NCBI GenBank assembly: GCA_020722815.1
Contig: DYKB01000002.1
Coordinates: forward strand, 124,001-188,000
DNA: 64,000 nucleotides
Source of the DNA: Caldithrix sp.
GTDB lineage: Bacteria; Zhuqueibacterota; Zhuqueibacteria; Thermofontimicrobiales; Sulfurfontimicrobiaceae
Direction of reading: 5' to 3'
Positions 35,543-44,095 of this stretch are shown one piece after another. The position numbers and the translations under genes are program-made. Under the pieces are notes generated by a model. The model saw nothing but the letters and a program-made list of their open reading frames with translations. It made no database searches and was not told the origin of the DNA. The first letter of the stretch is position 1, and each line of letters opens with the position of its first letter.

Positions 35543-35864
35543 ACTATCAAGTTTCCTGACAGGCAGCGGTGGACTTTTCACGCTGGCGGTCGTCATTATT
35601 TTATTTCTGTTGGGCGCCTTAACTTTTCTTTTCCGAAGGACGTTGTTACATCTGCTAATGGGCGTCGAATTGATGCTGAATGCGGTCAACTTGAATTTAC
35701 TCTATTTTGCCAACCTGCATCAAAATCAGGAGGGGCATATCTTTGCGTTGATGATTTTTATCGTTGCTGCCTGTGAAGTTGCCGTTGGAATTGCAATTAT
35801 TGTGCGATTGTTCAGGCGAACCGGAACTCTGGCTGTTGAAAAATACACTGAAGAAAATCAATAG
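35532..35864 (+). CDS. nuoK: NADH-quinone oxidoreductase subunit K
   Basis: A 110-residue three-helix subunit. The proton-channel Glu sits in GVELMLNAVNLNLL and a second acidic residue in AACEVAVGIAIIVRLFRR, both as in the family. The ATG at 35532 is chosen because it gives normal length; an earlier start at 35493 would overlap nuoJ by 50 bp and add non-family residues. Confidence 0.94.
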   Translation: MNPELSSFLTGSGGLFTLAVVIILFLLGALTFLFRRTLLHLLMGVELMLNAVNLNLLYFANLHQNQEGHIFALMIFIVAACEVAVGIAIIVRLFRRTGTLAVEKYTEENQ

Positions 35865-35896
35865 TTTGGCGATTCGCTCCAAAATACACTGTAAAA

Positions 35897-36028
35897 GTAC
35901 CCTTCGACCAGCTTAGGGTACGGCAAATACCGTTGACTGAGCCAGTCGAAGCCAATTTTGTTGAAGAATCGCTCGTTGGTAAAAGCCAGCGTTTCTTCAT
36001 TCTGGAAAAAACGCAGGATTCAGAATGA
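35897..36028. repeat. Two palindromic repeats between nuoK and nuoL
   Basis: First unit: GTACCC and GGGTAC flank TTCGACCAGC, with CTTCGAC (35902-35908) also matched by GTCGAAG (35945-35951). Second unit: TCATTCTG (35997-36004) with CAGAATGA (36021-36028). Both resemble common dispersed palindromes and not regulatory sites. Confidence 0.65.
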
Positions 36029-36136
36029 CGAATGAGTGTAATCGGACGAAGTAGAACTAATTGTGTTCATTAATTTTATAAAAATTTTAAAAAGTCTGTA
36101 TCCATACTAAAAAGATTAATCTGGAAATCAGATATT

Positions 36137-38086
36137 ATGCAAGAATCCAATTTGATAATCTATATTATACTGCTGCCGTTGATTGGTGCCATTTTAAATG
36201 GTTTGATTGCAGTTATTAATGCCCGCCGGAAGAAAGAGCTTTATGGCGAACGATTTGCTGGCATAATTGCATTTACGATGGTATTCGGTTCATTTCTACT
36301 TTCCCTTTATGTTATTTTTGTACAGATGGCGGATAAAGAATCCCTGTCGTTGATTTTTTACCGATGGATGCAGATACCCGGACTGGAAGTTGATGTGGCA
36401 TTTCTTATCGATCATCTTTCTGCCGTGATGCTTCTGGTCGTGACGGGAGTTAGTGCCATTATCCATTTTTATTCAATTGGTTACATTCATGGTGACGAAT
36501 CGAGCGTCCGTTATTTTTCCTATCTGAATCTTTTTGTTTTTGCCATGGTCCTCCTGATTCTGGGTGATTCAGCACCAGTGATGTTCGTTGGTTGGGAAGG
36601 CGTAGGACTTTGTAGTTATCTCCTTATCGGATTTTGGTATGGCGATGACGCGAAAGCGGCGGCTGGAAAAAAAGCATTTATTACTAATCGCATTGGTGAT
36701 TTTGGATTTTTGCTGGGATTATTTCTGCTTTTTTCGATGGTTGGAAGTCTAAAAATTGAAACCATCAATCAATTCTTCCATTCAGGCAATGCCATTGATT
36801 TTCGATTGGTTAATATCGCGGCCATCTGTTTATTTATTGGCGCTACGGGAAAATCAGCGCAGATTCCACTTTATGTCTGGCTGCCGGACGCAATGGCCGG
36901 CCCGACACCTGTTTCCGCACTGATTCATGCGGCGACAATGGTGACGGCTGGTGTTTATATGATTGCCCGTTTTTCCGGACTATTTCTCGCGGCACCAATC
37001 GCCCTCAATATCGTCCTCTGGGTAGGTGGCTTAACAGCACTTTTTGCCGCGACGATTGCTTTAGTCCAAAATGATATCAAAAAAGTACTCGCTTATTCGA
37101 CCGTCAGTCAATTGGGATTTATGTTCATGGCCATGGGCGCAGGAGCTTTTGTTATTGGTATTTTTCATTTGATGACGCACGCCTTTTTTAAAGCCTGTCT
37201 CTTCCTTGGTTCTGGCAGTGTGATTCATGCCATGCATGGGGAACAGGATATTAGAAAGATGGGCGGATTGAAGAAATACACTCCTGTAACTTATTGGACA
37301 TTTTTACTGGCCACCCTGGCAATTGCTGGTTTTCCACCTTTTGCCGGCTTTTTCTCAAAAGACGAAATTTTATGGAATGTCTTTGCTTCGAGTCAGGGCT
37401 CCAAAATTGTCTGGATTTTGGGCGCTACTGCGGCACTTGGTACCGCCTTTTATATGTTTCGTTTGGTCTACCTTACCTTTCTCGGTGAAAGTCGCGTCGA
37501 TGAACATACCAAAAAACATTTACATGAATCTCCCAAATCAATGACGGTTCCATTAATGATTTTAGCGGGACTTTCATTAGTCGGTGGCTGGATAGGTATT
37601 CCGGAATTGCTGGGCGGACACACGATTCCCAATTATTTTCATCACTGGTTGGCACCGGCAGTTCAAAAATATGGTAAAATTGAACTTCATCATTACTCCC
37701 ATACCGTAGAGTATGGCCTGATGGCCCTTTCAGGGGTGATCGCACTGGCTGGTTTTGCATTCGCCCACGCCCGTTACCGTCGCCTGAAAGAACCGCTGGC
37801 AGATCCATCGACTTATACCGGGATTAATAAATTATTGTGGAATAAATATTGGGTAGATGAAATCTATGAAAAACTGATTATCAATCCCCTCGTTCAATTG
37901 TCAGATAAAATCTTTCTGAGATTTATGGATAAAGGTGTTATTGATGGAATCGCTGACGGGTCGGCCAACAATTGGCAAAGAGCTGCCCGCATTGGTTCGC
38001 TTTTACAAACAGGAAATATACAACTGTATGCATTCTATATATTAATTGGCGTTGCGGCTTTAATCGGCTTTGTTTTGATTTTTTAA
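36137..38086 (+). CDS. nuoL: NADH-quinone oxidoreductase subunit L
   Basis: A 649-residue antiporter-like proton-pumping subunit with about 14-16 helices. Signatures: VGWEGVGLCSYLLIGFWY with the key Glu, LPDAMAGPTPVSALIHAATMVTAGVY in the two segments around the channel Lys/His, and the lateral helix near the C-terminus ending in VALIGFVLIF. It is separated from nuoK by a 272-bp repeat-bearing gap. Confidence 0.97.
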   Translation: MQESNLIIYIILLPLIGAILNGLIAVINARRKKELYGERFAGIIAFTMVFGSFLLSLYVIFVQMADKESLSLIFYRWMQIPGLEVDVAFLIDHLSAVMLLVVTGVSAIIHFYSIGYIHGDESSVRYFSYLNLFVFAMVLLILGDSAPVMFVGWEGVGLCSYLLIGFWYGDDAKAAAGKKAFITNRIGDFGFLLGLFLLFSMVGSLKIETINQFFHSGNAIDFRLVNIAAICLFIGATGKSAQIPLYVWLPDAMAGPTPVSALIHAATMVTAGVYMIARFSGLFLAAPIALNIVLWVGGLTALFAATIALVQNDIKKVLAYSTVSQLGFMFMAMGAGAFVIGIFHLMTHAFFKACLFLGSGSVIHAMHGEQDIRKMGGLKKYTPVTYWTFLLATLAIAGFPPFAGFFSKDEILWNVFASSQGSKIVWILGATAALGTAFYMFRLVYLTFLGESRVDEHTKKHLHESPKSMTVPLMILAGLSLVGGWIGIPELLGGHTIPNYFHHWLAPAVQKYGKIELHHYSHTVEYGLMALSGVIALAGFAFAHARYRRLKEPLADPSTYTGINKLLWNKYWVDEIYEKLIINPLVQLSDKIFLRFMDKGVIDGIADGSANNWQRAARIGSLLQTGNIQLYAFYILIGVAALIGFVLIF

Positions 38087-38256
38087 ATATAATTATTTTA
38101 TTAAGGCTACAAATTTCGCAGATTTTATCGATTATAAAGCTGTTAATTTGTGAAATCGGTGGCTCTTACGATATGATACATTTTTTGAATTATTGATAAT
38201 AAAACTGTTTAATTCAATTATCACCTGATAATTGAACATTATTCGGAGATTGAAAT

Positions 38257-39861
38257 ATGGGCATAATTAGCCAGGTGCTCCTCATTCCAGCACTGGGAAT
38301 TTTAGTATTATTGTTTATTCCTGAATCGAAAACAGATGATACCCGAAAAAAATCACCTATTCATGGCTGGATTGCATTTCTCTTCTCATTAATAGCCCTG
38401 GGGTTTTCACTCCCCGTCTATTTTCAATTTGATGCAACGCAAGCTGGCTATCAATTTTTCGAAAATTTAAGCTGGATTCCACAATTTGGGCTCTTCTATA
38501 ATGTTGGCATTGATGGAATTTCCATCCTGCTGTTCATGCTTACGACCTGCATGATGCCCTTTGCGATTCTGAGCTCATTTACTGCCATTCAAAATCGCCG
38601 AAAAGAATATTATATCTGGTTGCTATTTCTGGAATCCAGTATGCTGGGAGCTTTTGTCGCACTCAATTTATTTCTCTTCTATATTTTTTGGGAACTTATG
38701 CTAATCCCGATGTTCTTTTTGATTGGCATCTGGGGAGGCGTTAATCGGCTTTATGCGACTATTAAATTTGTGCTCTTTACAGTCGTCGGTTCCCTGATGA
38801 TGCTTGCCGGCATTATTTATTTGGCGATTTTAGCGCGTGAACAATTAGGGACTTTCAGTTTTGATTATCAGGTACTTTTTCAACTAAAAATCCCATTGCC
38901 AGCACAACTTTATCTCTTTGGTGCTTTCGGCCTTGCTTTCGCCATTAAAGTACCCATGTTTCCTTTTCATACCTGGTTACCAGACGCTCATGTCGAAGCA
39001 CCTACCGCTGGTTCTGTGATTCTGGCTGGTATTTTATTAAAAATGGGGGGGTACGGTTTCATTCGTCTGGGAATTCCCCTTTTTCAGGAAGCAGCCATTC
39101 AGCTTGTTCCTGTCCTGCAAACGCTGGCAGTCATTGGAATTGTATACGGTGCCTGTCTGGCACTTGTGCAGCAGGATATTAAAAAGTTGGTTGCCTATTC
39201 ATCCATCAGCCATCTTGGCTACGTCATGCTGGGTCTTTTTGCGCTGAATGAAATTGCCATTCAGGGAGCCATATTACAAATGGTAAATCATGGCGTTTCT
39301 ACAGGAGCTCTCTTTTTACTAGTTGGTATTATTTATGAGCAACGTCATACCCGTGAAATCTCTGAATATGGCGGAATTGCCCGGCAGATTCCTGTTTTTA
39401 GTACTATTTTTATGATAATTACACTTTCATCAGTCGCACTGCCAGGCACCAACGGTTTCATTGGTGAATTTTTAATTTTATTGGGTAGTTTTAAAAGCGC
39501 CTGGAGTCATTTTCTTTTGACAGACAGCTACTTGCGAATTATTTTAATGATCCTTGCCACTACCGGGGTAATTCTCGGGGCATTTTATATGCTCTGGTTA
39601 ATTCAAAGAGTTTTCTTTGGACCCTTAAAGAACGAAAAAAATAAGTCCCTGAAAGATGTTACCTGGCGTGAAGGATTGGTATTAATGCCTTTCGTGATCG
39701 CTGTCTTCTGGATCGGTCTCTATCCACGACCGTTGATGAATAAAGTCGATCTAACTGTTACTGAATTTGTGAAAAAAGTACAGGTAGTTCAAGAACGGCT
39801 TTCATCTGAAAAAGAAGTATCAAACAATTTAAGTGAAGAAAAGCTTATCTCTGGTAATTAG
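38257..39861 (+). CDS. nuoM: NADH-quinone oxidoreductase subunit M
   Basis: A 534-residue antiporter-like subunit. Key parts: FYIFWELMLIPMFFLIGIWG with the conserved Glu, the channel Lys in FAIKVPMFPFHTWLPDAHVEAPTAGSVI (read in two halves), and KKLVAYSSISHLGYV. GGAGAT precedes the ATG. The 170-bp gap before it holds an AATTTCGCAGATTTTAT-type repeat fragment (38107-38123). Confidence 0.97.
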   Translation: MGIISQVLLIPALGILVLLFIPESKTDDTRKKSPIHGWIAFLFSLIALGFSLPVYFQFDATQAGYQFFENLSWIPQFGLFYNVGIDGISILLFMLTTCMMPFAILSSFTAIQNRRKEYYIWLLFLESSMLGAFVALNLFLFYIFWELMLIPMFFLIGIWGGVNRLYATIKFVLFTVVGSLMMLAGIIYLAILAREQLGTFSFDYQVLFQLKIPLPAQLYLFGAFGLAFAIKVPMFPFHTWLPDAHVEAPTAGSVILAGILLKMGGYGFIRLGIPLFQEAAIQLVPVLQTLAVIGIVYGACLALVQQDIKKLVAYSSISHLGYVMLGLFALNEIAIQGAILQMVNHGVSTGALFLLVGIIYEQRHTREISEYGGIARQIPVFSTIFMIITLSSVALPGTNGFIGEFLILLGSFKSAWSHFLLTDSYLRIILMILATTGVILGAFYMLWLIQRVFFGPLKNEKNKSLKDVTWREGLVLMPFVIAVFWIGLYPRPLMNKVDLTVTEFVKKVQVVQERLSSEKEVSNNLSEEKLISGN

Positions 39862-39949
39862 CTTATTTTTTATCTGTAAAATCAGCGAAATCTGCAGTCA
39901 TTTTTAGATTTGAGCTTAAAATCCAAAATAATAATTCATTGGAATCGAT

Positions 39950-41476
39950 ATGAATGAAATTGCAATAAAACCGGCCCTTGTTGCTGGCGAATTAAGTTTA
40001 ATTGGCCTGATATTGGTTTTAACATTCTATGAAATTTTTCATAAAATTCCACTTTTCTCGCTGGGATTGGCATCCAACTTTGAACGACGCAATAAATGGG
40101 CTGGAATAATCACGGTTTTGGGCTTACTTGGTGTCATTAGCGCCGTTATCTTGAATCAGCAGCAGGCTCCTGAAACAGTTCAATCAGTTTTAAGCGCTTC
40201 AATTCGGGTTGGTGATGGCCTTTTAATCGGAAAGTTAGCTTTAATCGCGGCCACTGCGCTGGTCGCAATGCTTTCATATCGATATATCTACACCCAGCAA
40301 ATTCCGGCAACCGATTATTTTTTGCTCCTGCTTTTTTCTCTTTTAGGCGCGATGGTTCTGATTTCAACAGAAAATTTACTTGTTCTCTTTCTGGCACTCG
40401 AAATGATGTCCATCCCGATTTACGCGCTGGTTGGATTACATCGCTATAAATCCCGTGCCGGAGAATCCGCGATTAAATATCTTTTACTTGGTGGATTTTC
40501 TTCTGCATTTTTATTACTGGGAATTTCTTTTCTATACGGCCTTTCCGGAACACTGGTTATCAGTGATATTCTGAAATATGCAACCAGTTTTTCGGGATTA
40601 AATGAAACCAACATGGTTTTAGTCGGTCTGGGATTCATTTTAATTTTTGTGGGATTAGCTTTTAAAGTTTCATTATTTCCTTTCCATGCCTGGACACCGG
40701 ATGTTTATGAAGGTGCCAGCACGCCGATTACGGCTTATATGAGTGTTGTCATCAAATTGTCGGCATTTGCTGTCATTTTGCGATTATTTGCCAACGCTGC
40801 GCCATTCACGGTATTTGACGGGATTTTCTCCAAAATTATCACCGTGCTTGCCTTGCTGACCATTATTTATGGAAATTCAGTTGCTGTTGTTCAGCAAAAT
40901 GTCAAGCGGATGCTCGCCTATTCTTCAATCGCACACGCAGGTTACATGGCACTGGCAATCGCCCCGATGCAACATTCCGTACAGGCTGTTCAAGCCGTGC
41001 TTTTCTATGGAATTGGTTATATTATGATGAATACACTCGCATTTGGCGTGCTCATCTATCTGACAAATAAAGACATCTATTGTGAAAAATTGAGCGATTT
41101 GCGTGGTATCTCCAAAAAGTACCCTGCTGCCGCGGCTTTTATGGCCCTGGCAATGTTCTCGCTTGCTGGTATTCCACCAGCAATTGGTTTTGCTGGTAAA
41201 ATTCAGATATTTATTCAGCTTGTCGAGGCTCAAATGTATTGGACATTGGTAATTGCTCTCCTGGCCAGTCTGGTGGCACTCTATTTTTACTTGAACGTTG
41301 TTGTTCAGATGTATATGAAAGAAGTAGAATCTCCGGATTTAAGGGCCGATAAAACTGGCAGATTGTTAACCAATATCTCTCTCTGGATCACCGCTGCTTT
41401 CGTTTTGATTGCCGGTATTTTACCTTCGTATCTTATGGAATGGGCACTTGAGTGGGCTAATTTTATTTTTCAATAA
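39950..41476 (+). CDS. nuoN: NADH-quinone oxidoreductase subunit N
   Basis: A 508-residue antiporter-like subunit, the last of the nuo operon. Key parts: LFLALEMMSIPIYALVGL with the conserved Glu, the channel Lys in GLAFKVSLFPFHAWTPDVYE, and VKRMLAYSSIAHAGYMALAI. The 88-bp gap before it contains AAATCAGCGAAATCTGCAG (39882-39900), a fragment also seen in variant form near 45766 and 38107. Confidence 0.97.
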   Translation: MNEIAIKPALVAGELSLIGLILVLTFYEIFHKIPLFSLGLASNFERRNKWAGIITVLGLLGVISAVILNQQQAPETVQSVLSASIRVGDGLLIGKLALIAATALVAMLSYRYIYTQQIPATDYFLLLLFSLLGAMVLISTENLLVLFLALEMMSIPIYALVGLHRYKSRAGESAIKYLLLGGFSSAFLLLGISFLYGLSGTLVISDILKYATSFSGLNETNMVLVGLGFILIFVGLAFKVSLFPFHAWTPDVYEGASTPITAYMSVVIKLSAFAVILRLFANAAPFTVFDGIFSKIITVLALLTIIYGNSVAVVQQNVKRMLAYSSIAHAGYMALAIAPMQHSVQAVQAVLFYGIGYIMMNTLAFGVLIYLTNKDIYCEKLSDLRGISKKYPAAAAFMALAMFSLAGIPPAIGFAGKIQIFIQLVEAQMYWTLVIALLASLVALYFYLNVVVQMYMKEVESPDLRADKTGRLLTNISLWITAAFVLIAGILPSYLMEWALEWANFIFQ

Positions 41477-41524
41477 ATTTTTTTTTAATCAGATATCATT
41501 TTTTTATCTTGAATAGTTCTGCTG

Positions 41525-42721
41525 ATGCTTCACCTCAATAAACACTACCAAAATATTAAAACCGCCCTTCGCAAACATCCGCTTGTGGATACTTTTTGTC
41601 TCGGAAAATATGCTTTTTCACCCTATCAGGGATGCGGTCATGCGTGTAAATATTGTGATGGACGAGCCGAAAAATATTATGTTGAAGGGGATTTTGAAAA
41701 AGATATTGTCATTCGGCAAAATCTGCCAGAACAATTGGCTGTCGATTTAAAGAAGCTTCGGGAACCCGGTATCATCACGATTGGTTCCGGTGTGAGCGAT
41801 GCCTATCAACCCGCCGAAAAAGATGAAAATCTCATGCATCGCTGTGCCGAGGTATTGGCCAAAAGTGATCATCCGGTGCTCATTTTGACCAAATCTTCGC
41901 TTATTTTACGTGATTTGGACCTCTGGAAGAAAGTTCATGCCAAAAAAGGCTTTATTCTGGCGGTTTCGCTCACGTTTTTAGATGATAAATTACGGCAAAT
42001 TTTCGAGCCTTTAGCCAGTTCAGTTGAAGAAAGACTTGAAACTATCGCGACCTTTAAAAAAAATGGGATGTATGTTGGTGTGTTGGCGATGCCATTTATT
42101 CCATATATTTCAGATGATTTTCAATCTATCCGGACACTTTTTACACGCCTAATGGAAATGAATGTTGATTTTATTATCCCCGGTGGATTAACACTGCGGC
42201 CGGGACGCCAGAAAAAAATTTTTCTGGAAACAATTCAAGCCCATTTTCCCGATGTAGTTCCGAAAATTGCCGCACTTTATGCCGAAGATCGGGCATCCGG
42301 AAATAGTGTCTATTCCTATCGCAAACAGTTCTATCCTGAGTTAAATAAAATAATGGAAGAACTTTCAATCCCATGCCCTTTGCCGCATTCAGTTTTTCAT
42401 CATAAACTGGCGATTTATGATGAAATCTATATACTTTTAAATCATCTCCAGGAGCTCTATTCAAATAAAAATATCAATACCTCGCGACTCCAAAAGAGCA
42501 TCAAGCTGTATACCTCCTGGTTGCTTGAAGAAAAGAGATACTTTAGCCGGCACCGAAAAATTGCGTATCAAAGCCTTGAAGAGAAGCTAAAACTGCTCAT
42601 CCTTGAAGGAAAAATGGGGCAGCTTATTGAAAATAAAAAATTAAATGAATTTCTAAAATCGATTATTGTTGAAAAAAAAGTGTTCGATTATCGACAACTT
42701 AAACTTGTTTCTCAGAATTGA
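41525..42721 (+). CDS. Radical SAM protein of the spore photoproduct lyase-like group
   Basis: A 398-residue protein with the radical SAM motif C-x3-C-x2-C (Cys37, Cys41, Cys44) in SPYQGCGHACKYCDGRAEKYY. The surroundings (YCDGRAEKYYVEGDFEKDIV; IGSGVSDAYQPAEKDENLMH; LILTKSSLILRDLDL) match the SplB-like family. It uses S-adenosylmethionine and a [4Fe-4S] cluster to start a radical reaction; the true substrate in this group is mostly unknown, with DNA repair possible. It starts 48 bp after nuoN on the same strand with no terminator seen, so it may be read with the nuo operon. The last 100 residues are Lys-rich and helical with no known domain. Confidence 0.87.
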   Translation: MLHLNKHYQNIKTALRKHPLVDTFCLGKYAFSPYQGCGHACKYCDGRAEKYYVEGDFEKDIVIRQNLPEQLAVDLKKLREPGIITIGSGVSDAYQPAEKDENLMHRCAEVLAKSDHPVLILTKSSLILRDLDLWKKVHAKKGFILAVSLTFLDDKLRQIFEPLASSVEERLETIATFKKNGMYVGVLAMPFIPYISDDFQSIRTLFTRLMEMNVDFIIPGGLTLRPGRQKKIFLETIQAHFPDVVPKIAALYAEDRASGNSVYSYRKQFYPELNKIMEELSIPCPLPHSVFHHKLAIYDEIYILLNHLQELYSNKNINTSRLQKSIKLYTSWLLEEKRYFSRHRKIAYQSLEEKLKLLILEGKMGQLIENKKLNEFLKSIIVEKKVFDYRQLKLVSQN

Positions 42722-42735
42722 AAGTTGTATCTACA

Positions 42736-42905
42736 CTGGTTCAAGGTTTAATAGTTCCCGGTTCAGGGTTAAGAAATATGAAAATTTAACCATTTGAAGC
42801 AATTGAAACACGGCCACTTTCGTGTGAATTGACTTGGAAAGTACATTAGTCGAATAAAAGTCCAGAATTTTCTATGGTGTCTAACTCTGAACCCTGAACC
42901 AGCCA
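42736..42905. repeat. Inverted repeat pair GGTTCAGGGTT in the 42722-43341 gap
   Basis: GGTTCAGGGTT (42760-42770) and AACCCTGAACC (42890-42900) form a perfect 11-bp inverted pair, with a further half copy at 42738-42746. The remainder of this 619-bp gap holds only the greA promoter and leader hairpin; no gene was seen. Confidence 0.6.
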
Positions 42906-43172
42906 ACCTGAGTCGTTATAAAACCGGCATGTATTTAAATATTCATAAAAAATATGCCATGAATAACTTTTTCAAAATTCATAACTTCCACTTTAAGAAG
43001 TTTTTTCTGAGGCCTTTCTATTCGGTGGCCAATTCAAGCTTTTTTTTAAAGTTTTATAACTTTCAAAACGATAAAAATTAATTTTCAATTATAAACGCTT
43101 TATAAGTCAACGTACTGGATTTCTGGCCAAATAATTGCACATTGTTCAATCTGCCGTTAAAAAATAAAAAGC

Positions 43173-43201
43173 TTGACATTATGGATTAAAATTCATATAT
43201 T
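43173..43201 (+). promoter_or_regulatory. Strong sigma-70-type promoter of greA
   Basis: A perfect TTGACA at 43173-43178, a 17-bp spacer and TATATT at 43196-43201. The start codon is 140 bp further on, leaving a leader of about 130 nt that contains a hairpin. Confidence 0.7.
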
Positions 43202-43256
43202 CAATTCTTGAAATCTATAAAAAAGCTATATTCAGATAGAAAGACTCGAATTAAAG

Positions 43257-43290
43257 ATGCCATCCCCGTTGCGTATGTGGATGGCATTTT
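43257..43290 (+). other. Hairpin in the greA leader (possible attenuator)
   Basis: ATGCCATCC (43257-43265) pairs perfectly with GGATGGCAT (43279-43287) around a 13-nt loop, then TTTTAT. The short T-run is like a weak intrinsic terminator between promoter and start codon. Confidence 0.55.
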
Positions 43291-43341
43291 ATATTCATAG
43301 ATATTGTCAAACTTAATGGAATAAATTGAGGAGAATTACGT

Positions 43342-43812
43342 ATGGCTGCTATAACACTCACCCGATCCGAATTTGAAAAAATTAAAACTGAATACGAACG
43401 GATGAAAAGGGTGGATCGAAAAGATATTATCAAAGCAATTTCAGACGCACGTGATCAGGGAGACCTCTCGGAAAATGCGGAATATACCGCTGCAAAAGAA
43501 AAACAGGTTTTTATCGAAGGCAAAATTTCACGTTATGAAGAAATTTTGGCCACTGCCCGTGTCATTGAGGATGATGCGCAGGTCAATGAAAAAATACACG
43601 TCGGCAGCCGGGTAACGATTCTGGACAAAAATGACGGGGAAGTGAGTGAATATTTGTTGACTTCAGCCGTGGATTTTAATATTCACGATTTACCAACTAT
43701 TTCGACGAATTCACAGGTTGGCAAAGCTTTAATTGGAAAAACAGTCGGTGATGTGATCGAAATTTTGATACCAACTGGTAAATTATTGTACGAAGTGATT
43801 GCTCATCAATAA
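43342..43812 (+). CDS. greA: Transcription elongation factor GreA
   Basis: A 156-residue GreA. The N-terminal coiled coil has the tip acidic residues in ISDARDQGDLSENAEYTAAKE, which reach the RNA polymerase active site and trigger cleavage of backtracked RNA. The C-terminal FKBP-like domain ends GKLLYEVIAHQ. GAGGAGAA precedes the ATG. Single-gene unit with its own promoter and terminator. Confidence 0.97.
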   Translation: MAAITLTRSEFEKIKTEYERMKRVDRKDIIKAISDARDQGDLSENAEYTAAKEKQVFIEGKISRYEEILATARVIEDDAQVNEKIHVGSRVTILDKNDGEVSEYLLTSAVDFNIHDLPTISTNSQVGKALIGKTVGDVIEILIPTGKLLYEVIAHQ

Positions 43813-43830
43813 TTTTCATTATAAAATTTT

Positions 43831-43869
43831 AACGCCCGGTGATTGATTTTTTATCTTCCGGGCGTTTTT
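43831..43869 (+). terminator. Rho-independent terminator of greA
   Basis: Perfect 9-bp stem AACGCCCGG (43831-43839) with CCGGGCGTT (43858-43866), then TTTTT. It is 19 bp past the greA stop codon. Confidence 0.9.
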
Positions 43870-43917
43870 ATTTCGTGTTTGTCTGAGAAAAGATCCCGAA
43901 AATAAAAAACAAAAAAT

Positions 43918-44048
43918 CTTATTTTATTTTTCTCACCTTAGTGGCCAACCGCTCCCACCAATACTGAACCTCATTACCTTATTTTAAAACGGAATAAGGT
44001 TATAAGGTTGCGTGTCGGGGTTACTTAGGTGAGCAAAACAAAAATAAG
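43918..44048. repeat. Imperfect inverted-repeat element after greA
   Basis: The ends CTTATTTTATTTTTCTCACC and GGTGAGCAAAACAAAAATAAG are near-complementary over about 20 bp, and a smaller pair (ACCTTATT and AATAAGGT) lies inside. Probably a miniature element. Confidence 0.5.
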
Positions 44049-44095
44049 GTTTTAAAATATACTTAAGTGGTTATAACTAATTTATTTTCAAATAT

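Noticed and set aside
42736-42905. Possible CRISPR or tandem-repeat array suggested by repeated GGTTCA motifs
   Set aside because: Only one inverted pair and a half copy are present; no regular spacers.
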